DNA of 9,039 bases from contig DKKT01000076.1 in the NCBI GenBank assembly GCA_002455425.1, forward strand, positions 85,401-94,439, in the 5' to 3' direction. The notes under the pieces were generated by a model that was not told where the DNA came from, did not search any database, and was given only the letters and a program-made list of their open reading frames with translations. A program made the position numbers and the translations under genes. Source of the stretch: Chthonomonas sp. UBA6659. Its GTDB lineage: Bacteria; Armatimonadota; Fimbriimonadia; Fimbriimonadales; Fimbriimonadaceae. Below, in pieces: positions 1 to 5,689 of this stretch; position 1 is the first letter of the stretch; every line of letters begins with the position of its first letter.

Positions 1-339
1 GGCATCATGCTCGGCCTCGGCGAGACCCGCGCCGAGGTCATCAAGACTCTCCAGGACCTTCGAGAAATCGGGGTCGATGCCGTCACGATCGGCCAGTACC
101 TGCGTCCGACCATGCATCATCTGCCGGTCGTCAGTTTCATCCATCCCGACGAGTTCAAGGAGTATGAGGCGATCGGCGAGGAGATGGGGTTCGCCTTCGT
201 GGCCAGCGGCCCGTTCATCCGCAGCTCCTACAATGCGATTGCGTTCAGCGAGAAGGTGATGCGCGAGCGGCTCGACCGGCTTGAAGCGAAAATGTCTGCC
301 CGCAAAACCGAGCTGCCGATGGCGCAGCCGGGCGCCTGA
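1..339 (+). CDS. lipA: Lipoyl synthase, C-terminal part (5' end outside window)
   Basis: Radical-SAM enzyme that inserts two sulfur atoms into protein-bound octanoyl groups, making the lipoyl cofactor of pyruvate and 2-oxoglutarate dehydrogenases and the glycine cleavage system. Only the last 112 codons are visible; the reading frame is open from base 1 and ends at TGA 337-339. Seen in order: GLGE (about codons 4-7), the stretch VDAVTIGQYLRPT followed by HHLPV, the HPDEF segment, and the ASGPFIRSSYNA region near codons 68-79. These are the hallmarks of the LipA C-terminus. The serine of the RSS motif (bases 223-228) is known in the family as a ligand of the auxiliary iron-sulfur cluster. The N-terminal cysteine motifs lie outside the window and cannot be checked. 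purA follows one base after the stop, so the two are probably co-transcribed. Family assignment is very secure. Confidence 0.97.
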   Translation, partial: GIMLGLGETRAEVIKTLQDLREIGVDAVTIGQYLRPTMHHLPVVSFIHPDEFKEYEAIGEEMGFAFVASGPFIRSSYNAIAFSEKVMRERLDRLEAKMSARKTELPMAQPGA

Positions 340-340
340 C

Positions 341-1630
341 ATGCCGACGCTGGTCATCGTCGGCGCGCAGTGGGGCGATGAAGCCAAGGGCAAAATCGTC
401 GATGTGCTCGGCGATGGGGCCAAGTTCGTCGTTCGCTTCAGCGGGGGCAACAATGCCGGCCACACCGTGATCGTCGGCGATCGCGAGTTCAAGTTCCATC
501 TGCTTCCGGCCGGAATCCTGCACCCCGGATCGACCGCGGTGCTCGGGAGCGGGATGGTCATCTGCCCGCGAAGCCTGCTCGAAGAGCTCGACCGCACCCG
601 AGTGATCCAGCCCGACCTCGGCACCTTGCGCATCAGCTCGTCCGCCCATGTGGTCTTTCCCTACCACCGGATGCTCGACCAGCTCGAAGAGGAGGCACGG
701 GGCGAGAACAAGATCGGCACGACCGCGCGCGGAATCGGACCCGCCTACGAAGACAAGGTCGCGCGGATCGGCATCCGCATGGCCGAGTTCGTCAACCCGG
801 ACCGCCATCGCAAGCGCCTTCAAGAGGTGCTCGCCGTCAAGAACCGCCTTCTCGGGCTGTTCGGCCAGGATCCGCTCGACTTCGACGAGCTCTACGACGA
901 ATACGCCGCCTATGCGGAGCGGCTCACGCCATTTGTGGCCGACACCGACGTGATCCTCCAGGACGCGGTCGAAGCGGGCGAGCGCGTGATGTTCGAGGGA
1001 GCCCAAGGCACGTTCCTGGATCTCGACGCCGGCACCTATCCGTACGTCACCTCGAGCCATCCGATCGCGGCCGGCGCATGCCTCGGCACCGGAGTCGGGC
1101 CACGGGCGATCGACTCGGTGCTCGGCGTCTGCAAGGCGTACACGACTCGCGTCGGGAGCGGCCCGTTTCCGACCGAGCAGGACAACGCCGAGGGTGCGCG
1201 AATCCGCGAGCAGGGCAAGGAGTACGGCACGACGACCGGGCGCGGCCGACGGTGCGGATGGCTGGATCTCGTCGCCCTTCGACAATCCTGCCGAACCAAC
1301 ACCTTGAGCGGCCTGATCGTCACCCGCCTCGACGTGCTTTCCGGCTTCGAGCGGCTTCCGGTGGCGGTCGCCTACCGCCTGCGCGGCACGACGATCCATC
1401 ACCTACCGGCCGATGTCGCCGACCTCGCCCAGGTGGAGCCGATCTACGAGGTGCTCGACGGGTGGGACGGCGACTTGCGCTCCGCGCGACGGCTCAGCGA
1501 CCTGCCTTCGGCGACGCTGCGCTACCTCGAGTTCATCGAAGACCACACGAAGACCCCGGCCGCGATTCTCTCCGTAGGTCCGGATCGCGAGGAGACGATC
1601 GTCTTGCGCCCGGATCTGATCTGGGGCTGA
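341..1630 (+). CDS. purA: Adenylosuccinate synthetase
   Basis: Cytosolic enzyme that joins IMP and aspartate using GTP, the first committed step from IMP to AMP. The 429-residue length matches the family. I chose ATG 341 rather than an in-frame ATG at 281 because the protein then opens MPTLVIVGAQWGDE, the normal PurA N-terminus, and the earlier start would overlap lipA by 59 bases. Visible: the phosphate loop GDEAKGK (residues 12-18, catalytic Asp13), NNAGHT with catalytic His41, the IMP-binding region TTARGIGPAYEDK (127-139), GTYPYVTSS (231-239), and TTTGRGRRCGWLD (297-309). Two positions differ from the usual form: the loop is GDEAKGK where most homologues have GDEGKGK, and the guanine-contact motif reads TRLD (328-331) instead of TKLD. 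No clear Shine-Dalgarno sequence precedes the start. The gene sits one base after lipA and its stop shares a base with the next start, pointing to one transcript. Confidence 0.98.
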   Translation: MPTLVIVGAQWGDEAKGKIVDVLGDGAKFVVRFSGGNNAGHTVIVGDREFKFHLLPAGILHPGSTAVLGSGMVICPRSLLEELDRTRVIQPDLGTLRISSSAHVVFPYHRMLDQLEEEARGENKIGTTARGIGPAYEDKVARIGIRMAEFVNPDRHRKRLQEVLAVKNRLLGLFGQDPLDFDELYDEYAAYAERLTPFVADTDVILQDAVEAGERVMFEGAQGTFLDLDAGTYPYVTSSHPIAAGACLGTGVGPRAIDSVLGVCKAYTTRVGSGPFPTEQDNAEGARIREQGKEYGTTTGRGRRCGWLDLVALRQSCRTNTLSGLIVTRLDVLSGFERLPVAVAYRLRGTTIHHLPADVADLAQVEPIYEVLDGWDGDLRSARRLSDLPSATLRYLEFIEDHTKTPAAILSVGPDREETIVLRPDLIWG

Positions 1631-2484
1631 TGCGGATTCCCTCGTCAGAGTTCGATCTGCCTGCCTCGGTCCAAAGCGGGCAAGCGTTTCGGTGGCGCGA
1701 AACCTCACCTGGAACGTGGCGAGGCTACGATGGCGGCCACCACTATCTCGTCACCATCCGCGATGACGGTCCGACGCGCGACTATGAGATCGAGTCCAAT
1801 GCCGGTGAAAGCGGGTTTCGCCGGCTGTTCCGCCTCGAAGAGCCGTTCGAGGCACTTGCGGACCGTTTCCGCCGCGCTGCTCCCGAGCTGGCCGACCTCC
1901 CCGATCGATACCCGGGGCTGCGGCTGATGCGTTTCGACAGCGCGGTCGAAACGACGATTTCGTTTCTCTGCACCCCTAACAACCACTTGCCCCGCATCGT
2001 GAAGATGGTTGATGAGCTCGCCGCGCGAGGGCTCTCCGGAACGTTTCCCGATCTCGCGACCCTGGCCGCGATCCCCGAGGCCGAGCTTCGAGCCGAGGGG
2101 TTCGGCTATCGGGCCCCCCGGATTCCACGCGTGGCGCAGCAGATTCTTGCCCGCGGCGGCGAGTCGTGGTTGGCCTCTCTGCGAGAGACGACCTACGAGG
2201 ACGCGATCGGGGCGCTCGTCGAGCTCGAAGGAATCGGCCCCAAGCTTGCCGACTGTATCGCCCTCTTCGCGCTCCATCAGAATCGAGCGGTACCCATCGA
2301 CGTCCATGTGTGCCGCGCGGCGACACGGACGTTCTTCCCGGAATGGCCGCCTGGCGCGCCGACCGAGAAGCGCTATCGGGCGATCGGCGATCTGTTTCGC
2401 GATCGCTTCGGAGACCTCGCCGGATGGGCCCAACAGCTCGTGTTCTATCACGAACTCGTCACCCAGGGGAGCCGGAGTCGCTAG
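1630..2484 (+). CDS. ogg: 8-oxoguanine DNA glycosylase, OGG1 type (HhH-GPD superfamily)
   Basis: Predicted bifunctional DNA glycosylase/AP lyase that excises 8-oxoguanine paired with cytosine. The 284 residues show the OGG N-terminal domain (SGQAFRW, 16-22) and a helix-hairpin-helix GPD core. By motif alignment with human OGG1, nearly every key residue is present: NNHLPRI (117-123) supplies the equivalents of Asn149 and Arg154, GYR (159-161) those of Tyr203 and Arg204, EGIGPKLADC (200-209) places catalytic Lys205 at Lys249 and Cys209 at Cys253, and VPIDVH (221-226) places Asp224 at Asp268 with the same 19-residue spacing from the lysine. GWAQQLVF (265-272) matches the C-terminal helix with Phe319. 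The ATG at 1630-1632 uses the last base of the purA TGA (TGATG), which favours translational coupling; a GGGG at 1623-1626 is a poor, very close ribosome site. An AlkA or endonuclease III assignment is unlikely given the OGG-specific residues. Confidence 0.94.
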   Translation: MRIPSSEFDLPASVQSGQAFRWRETSPGTWRGYDGGHHYLVTIRDDGPTRDYEIESNAGESGFRRLFRLEEPFEALADRFRRAAPELADLPDRYPGLRLMRFDSAVETTISFLCTPNNHLPRIVKMVDELAARGLSGTFPDLATLAAIPEAELRAEGFGYRAPRIPRVAQQILARGGESWLASLRETTYEDAIGALVELEGIGPKLADCIALFALHQNRAVPIDVHVCRAATRTFFPEWPPGAPTEKRYRAIGDLFRDRFGDLAGWAQQLVFYHELVTQGSRSR

Positions 2485-3188
2485 GGGAGGCGGACTTCGA
2501 CCTGCCAGTTCACGATGTCGAGGTCCGGATCGGGCTGGTCGCCGAGCGGCTCGAGGTCGTTGAAGTTGGCATTGTTGTAGATCGCGGAGGAATTGAGCGG
2601 AATCACGACCGGGGCGTTGATCTGGAAGAGAGGCGGGCGAGGGTCGCCCAGAGCATCCCACGGTCGTGCGACCCGGTCCGGCGGCGGGATCTCGGTCATC
2701 GCGAGAAAGTTGACTTGGAGCGACTGGAGCGCCGCGGCCGCTTCCGGATTCGGGGCCAACTGATTCAGGCTGATCTCGAACCGAATCTCCTTGCCGTTGT
2801 CGTTCGGCTCGACATAGTTGACGGGAACACCGATCTTCTCGTACTGATTCAGGCTCGTGTCGACGAACCGGTAGAGCCCATAGCTGGGAAACTGGAGCGG
2901 ATTCCACCACACGAAGTGCGTGCAGCCCCCCGCGACGAAGCCGTTGCCCCATGGCTGACCGATGACGGGAAAGGGCCCGTCCTCGATCGGATTCGACTCG
3001 TTGCTCGTGCGGATCGCGACCATGTACACGAACGGCAGGTTGTTGGGGCTGTTGTTGATGCCCCGAATCTTCCCATCCACACGAAGAGTGAAGATGAGAA
3101 TCTTTCCGCCGGCGCCCCCGCCTTGGTCCGGGAACTTCGCGCACCCGAAGGCGGTGGCTAGGGCCAACGTAATCGCGAGGGCCCTCAC
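2481..3188 (-). CDS. Predicted lipoprotein of unknown function
   Basis: I do not recognise a named family. The 235-residue product begins with a short hydrophobic signal (residues 3-14) and a lipobox-like TAFGC with Cys16, followed by a glycine-rich linker (21-26), so it is likely exported and lipid-anchored. The mature part is rich in Pro, Asn and aromatic residues, has no further membrane segment, and looks beta-rich; GGCTHFVWWNP near the middle is the most distinctive stretch. I chose GTG 3188 over an ATG at 3302 because GTG starts directly at the signal peptide, overlaps the upstream stop as GTGA, and has an AAGGCGG ribosome site (plus-strand 3199-3205) ten bases before it; the ATG would lie deep inside the upstream gene. 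It is probably translated from the same message as the zinc-ribbon gene. Its stop shares the CTAG at 2481-2484 with the convergent glycosylase gene. Confidence 0.78.
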   Translation of the reverse strand: MRALAITLALATAFGCAKFPDQGGGAGGKILIFTLRVDGKIRGINNSPNNLPFVYMVAIRTSNESNPIEDGPFPVIGQPWGNGFVAGGCTHFVWWNPLQFPSYGLYRFVDTSLNQYEKIGVPVNYVEPNDNGKEIRFEISLNQLAPNPEAAAALQSLQVNFLAMTEIPPPDRVARPWDALGDPRPPLFQINAPVVIPLNSSAIYNNANFNDLEPLGDQPDPDLDIVNWQVEVRLP

Positions 3189-3895
3189 GCTTCGGGGACC
3201 GCCTTGAACAGGATGCGGTGGCAGGATTCGCAGATCAACAGCTTGTCTTCGTTCAATGCGATCAACACCCGTTCGGGGAGGACGGTTCCGCAGCGGCCAC
3301 ACGCTCGGGAGACGACTTCGGCCATCCCGATGCCGCCGTGTTTGGCCCGGATCGCCTCATACTGCTTGAGGAGCGGGGCGGGAACATCGGCGACGACGCT
3401 CGGACGCCGAGCGGACAGTTCCTTGAACTGCTGTTCGAGACGCGTTCGCTCCTGACCCATGTCGGTCTGGCTGCCTTGGGCCAGTTCGCGAAGCGCCTTG
3501 AGCTCCTGCCCGACGCGGTCGGCCTCCGACTTCGCGGGAGGAGCGGTCTCCCAAAGTTCGAGGATCTTGCCTTCGACCTCGCCCCGCTGTCGCTTCAGCA
3601 TCCCGATGTCCTTTTCGTACGCTTCGACCTCCCGCGGGTTGATGATCGTGCCTCCGTAGAGGGTCTTCTCGGTGTGGATCAGCTTCTCTTCGATCGCCTT
3701 CTGCTGAAGCTCCAAGTCCTTGAGTTCCTGTGCGAGCCGGTCGGCGGTCGCCTTCTTGGCCTCGTACTCTTTCGCAAGCATGTTGTGCTTGGATACGAGT
3801 TCGGGGTCGAGGGCCATCTTCGAGTGTCGGGCCTTGATCTCGACGAGCGCCGCGTCGATCTTATGGAGTCGGTAAAGTGCGGCAAGTTCAGCCAT
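3185..3895 (-). CDS. Coiled-coil C4 zinc-ribbon protein (DUF164 / HP0958-CT398-like)
   Basis: The 236-residue protein has a long charged heptad-rich coiled coil (about residues 1-165) followed by a zinc ribbon whose four cysteines form two CxxC knuckles at 199/202 and 222/225 (ACGRCG and ICESCH). This is the architecture of the widespread DUF164 family, whose studied members include Helicobacter HP0958 (FlgZ) and Chlamydia CT398. Those bind RNA or secretion-related partners, but no common function is settled, so I give none here. The conserved GGTIINPRE-type stretch (81-89) between the helices is also typical of the family. A predicted cytosolic protein with no signal peptide. ATG 3895 has no Shine-Dalgarno sequence; a CATAAT element lies 11 bases upstream, so the message may be nearly leaderless. 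The downstream lipoprotein start overlaps its stop by four bases. Confidence 0.9.
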   Translation of the reverse strand: MAELAALYRLHKIDAALVEIKARHSKMALDPELVSKHNMLAKEYEAKKATADRLAQELKDLELQQKAIEEKLIHTEKTLYGGTIINPREVEAYEKDIGMLKRQRGEVEGKILELWETAPPAKSEADRVGQELKALRELAQGSQTDMGQERTRLEQQFKELSARRPSVVADVPAPLLKQYEAIRAKHGGIGMAEVVSRACGRCGTVLPERVLIALNEDKLLICESCHRILFKAVPEA

Positions 3896-3906
3896 TGTGT
3901 GTTTGG

Positions 3907-3912
3907 ATTATG
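3907..3912 (-). promoter_or_regulatory. Candidate -10 element for the zinc-ribbon gene
   Basis: On the minus strand this reads CATAAT, five of six matches to TATAAT, in otherwise GC-rich DNA. It ends 11 bases before the ATG at 3895, which would place transcription start about five bases upstream of the start codon. No clear -35 box lies 17 bases further upstream. The position fits the absence of a ribosome binding site, but a single hexamer is weak evidence. Confidence 0.4.
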
Positions 3913-4011
3913 CCCGCAATGGCTCTCCACCCGGCGCGCACTCCCTGAGGACGTCGGGATCAGTCACGATTTCCGGCGAGGTAGCGAACACCAAATGCCG
4001 CATGGCGGCTT

Positions 4012-4015
4012 GGAG
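4012..4015 (+). promoter_or_regulatory. Ribosome binding site fixing the start of the secreted protein
   Basis: GGAG lies six bases before the ATG at 4022, a normal Shine-Dalgarno distance. It favours this ATG over another in-frame ATG at 3995, which would add nine residues in front of an otherwise well-formed signal peptide. Confidence 0.65.
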
Positions 4016-4021
4016 ACGAAC

Positions 4022-5089
4022 ATGAGATTGTTTGCTTTGTGCGGTGCCGTCGCAATCGTGGGGAGCGCGAACGCCGGCGTCTGGAACCTCAATGCGGATT
4101 GGAGCGATTCCGCTAACCCGAACGGCCCGTGGACGCTGATGAAGAACCCGACCGCCCCGTTCACCACCGTCATCCCCCAGTGGAGCCCGGGGTTCCCCCA
4201 ACCGGCCTGGGCCGATCAACCCGTGCCACTGCATGATCATGTGCCCGCGTGGTACAAGCGAACGCCGATCGACTACTTCGCGATCGACGTGCCGAACGGC
4301 GTGATCGCCGCTCATGGAGCCGAAGTCGATCGAACAGGAACCAACGTGACCCTCGTCCGATGGACGAGCCCGATCACGGGAACCGTCAAAGTCCTTGGAG
4401 ACATCTGGCCTGCACGTCACCTTGGCCGGGAGATGGACTGGGCTCTGGCTGTCAATGGGAGCGTGACCTCTGTTGGCCAATTCGCAGCCACGAACAGCTA
4501 CTCGTCAGCCAATCCGATGAACTTCTATGAAGGGAGCGGGGGCTTCGGTGCGGTGAGCGTGAACGTGGTCCCGGGAACGACGATCGACCTGCGCGTGATC
4601 AGCGTGGACCAGAACGTCGGCGACTTCCTGGCGACGCGATACTGCCTCTCGACCGGCGACCCGTTCGTGCTCCTGCTCGATGTCGCCCTCGAAGACTGGG
4701 TCGGACCGATCGACGCCGAACCCGTGACCGTCACAATCCTTCGCCAAGATGGCGTCGTCGTGGAAGAGCGTTCGATCGTTCTCAACTCCGAGGGTCCTTC
4801 CTCGATGCTCGCATGCCTCGAGGGTGAGTATCGGGTCTGCGTCAAGGCCGGCCACTGGCTCCGCCAATGCGATAACGTGATGTTCGCCCCGGACGGCTCG
4901 GGGATGATCTCGCTTTCGCTGCCGAACGGCGACATCGACGGTTCGAACGTGATCGACTCCGACGACTTCGACATCTTGGTCGCCAACTTCGGTGGCACGA
5001 GCGGGCCGGCCGACCTTGACGGGTCCGGGGGCATCGACTCCGACGACTTCGACATCCTCGTCAAGAACTTCGGGCTGGAGGGGGACTGA
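4022..5089 (+). CDS. Secreted modular protein with C-terminal dockerin-like calcium-binding repeats
   Basis: The 355-residue protein starts with a Sec signal peptide (hydrophobic core 3-14, likely cut after ANA at residue 18). Three parts follow. Residues about 20-207 form a beta-rich region containing NPNGPW (32-37) and LVRWTSP (111-117), resembling ligand- or carbohydrate-binding-like domains of exported proteins in Planctomycetes and Armatimonadota. Residues about 215-301 form a second beta module with PVTVTIL (234-240) and HWLRQ (278-282). Residues 302-355 hold two near-identical loops with Asp at 304, 306, 312 and 315, and at 331, 333, 339 and 342, each followed by FDILV and NFG, as in type I dockerin or EF-hand calcium loops. 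There is no catalytic motif, sortase signal or late membrane segment, so it is probably released or held at the surface by partners. The open frame extends upstream to 3218, but ATG 4022 has a ribosome site and a proper signal peptide. Substrate and partner are unknown. Confidence 0.86.
   Translation: MRLFALCGAVAIVGSANAGVWNLNADWSDSANPNGPWTLMKNPTAPFTTVIPQWSPGFPQPAWADQPVPLHDHVPAWYKRTPIDYFAIDVPNGVIAAHGAEVDRTGTNVTLVRWTSPITGTVKVLGDIWPARHLGREMDWALAVNGSVTSVGQFAATNSYSSANPMNFYEGSGGFGAVSVNVVPGTTIDLRVISVDQNVGDFLATRYCLSTGDPFVLLLDVALEDWVGPIDAEPVTVTILRQDGVVVEERSIVLNSEGPSSMLACLEGEYRVCVKAGHWLRQCDNVMFAPDGSGMISLSLPNGDIDGSNVIDSDDFDILVANFGGTSGPADLDGSGGIDSDDFDILVKNFGLEGD
4952..5056 (+). repeat. Internal direct repeat encoding the two calcium-binding loops
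   Basis: A 24-base unit encoding IDSDDFDI occurs identically at 4952-4975 and 5033-5056, 81 bases (27 codons) apart. The flanking codons differ synonymously or conservatively (LVANFG versus LVKNFG). It is an in-gene duplication that keeps the reading frame, as expected for paired dockerin-like repeats. Confidence 0.9.
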
Positions 5090-5603
5090 GCTCTCGGGGA
5101 ACGTGCGGGTCGAAACCATCGATCAGGGTGTCGATCCGCACCAACGCTATCCCGCCTCCGCATCCGGCGTGGACGTACGTGCGACGCTTCGGCAAGAGGC
5201 GCAACCTGACGATCTCGGCCCCACAGACCCGGCAAGCGTAGATCACCCGGCGGCGCGGCCGATTTCGTCGGCAGTCGTAGCGGTGCACGACTTCCGGCGA
5301 GAGCCCGAGATCGTGCATCGCACGCCGCCATGCAGGCCCGTGACCGCGTCCGACACGACCGGCTCGATGGAAGGCGAGCAGGTGGGCGAACTCGTGAAGA
5401 AGCGTGTCTCGGAGCCGCGAGCCGTCCGTTATCAAGATGCGGCTTAGGGAGATCGTCCAGCGATCGTAGTGGGCCATGCCGGCCGTCGTCCGATAGTGCC
5501 GCCACTCAAGCGTCGGCTCGTGTCCGATCGGAAATCGATCGAACAGCTCGGCGAGAAGCCGACGTGCTTCGAGGTCGAGCGGGTGCGACATCGTATCGAT
5601 CAT
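5061..5603 (-). CDS. SprT-like zinc metallopeptidase
   Basis: The 180-residue protein carries the HExxH zinc/catalytic motif LLHEFAHLL (His70, Glu71, His74), followed by GHGPAWRRAM with His88 as the likely third metal ligand, the SprT-family signature. A C-terminal zinc ribbon follows: CRVC (124-127) paired with HAGC (145-148). The layout matches bacterial SprT-like proteins, distant relatives of eukaryotic Spartan/Wss1 proteases that degrade DNA-protein crosslinks; the bacterial role is largely unproven and is not shown here. No signal peptide or membrane segment, so it is predicted cytosolic. ATG 5603 is the longest start; ATG 5591 (MSHPLDLEARR) is an equally good alternative, and neither has a clear ribosome site. 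Its last codons overlap the secreted-protein gene by 29 bases, tail to tail. It diverges from dxs across 86 bases. Confidence 0.88.
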   Translation of the reverse strand: MIDTMSHPLDLEARRLLAELFDRFPIGHEPTLEWRHYRTTAGMAHYDRWTISLSRILITDGSRLRDTLLHEFAHLLAFHRAGRVGRGHGPAWRRAMHDLGLSPEVVHRYDCRRNRPRRRVIYACRVCGAEIVRLRLLPKRRTYVHAGCGGGIALVRIDTLIDGFDPHVPRELSPPPARSS

Positions 5604-5689
5604 GACGGGAGCGGCAGGGTTCTCGCATCGCCGCGACGAAGTCCCAACCTCAGGAACGTCGATTCCGTAGAGGAAGTTGAACCAACCAC
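5604..5689. other. Divergent intergenic region between the SprT-like gene and dxs
   Basis: These 86 bases separate two divergent starts and presumably hold their promoters. An AGAGGAAG purine stretch at 5669-5676 precedes dxs, but its core is about 14-16 bases from the ATG, long for a ribosome site. I see no clear -10/-35 pair, and no thiamine or other riboswitch could fit in this length. Confidence 0.5.

Larger units (their letters stand above)
3896..4021. other. Divergent intergenic region between zinc-ribbon and secreted-protein genes
   Basis: These 126 bases separate the starts of two divergently transcribed genes and must hold promoters for at least one of them. I see a plausible -10 for the minus strand (3907-3912) and a ribosome site for the plus strand (4012-4015). 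No convincing -35 box, operator palindrome, riboswitch or terminator is visible. No promoter for the plus-strand gene could be recognised. Confidence 0.6.

Noticed and set aside
245..1402. A 385-codon minus-strand open frame opposite purA.
   Set aside because: Antisense shadow of a complete, well-conserved purA; no domain, signal or ribosome site supports it.
1705..3144. A 479-codon minus-strand open frame across the glycosylase and lipoprotein genes.
   Set aside because: Composition is Arg/Ser/Pro-rich shadow sequence, and it conflicts with two better supported genes, one on the same strand in another frame.
3189..3302. Upstream extension of the lipoprotein to ATG 3302.
   Set aside because: It would lie inside the zinc-ribbon coding region and add 38 residues before the signal peptide; the GTG at 3188 has a ribosome site and the typical overlap.
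3218..4021. Upstream extension of the secreted-protein frame by 268 codons.
   Set aside because: It is antisense to the zinc-ribbon gene and would bury a clear signal peptide in the middle of the protein; the ribosome site at 4012-4015 supports ATG 4022.
5604..5689. Possible thiamine (TPP) riboswitch before the thiamine-dependent dxs.
   Set aside because: The gap is too short and shows none of the conserved THI-box segments; DXS and transketolase also use, rather than make, thiamine diphosphate.
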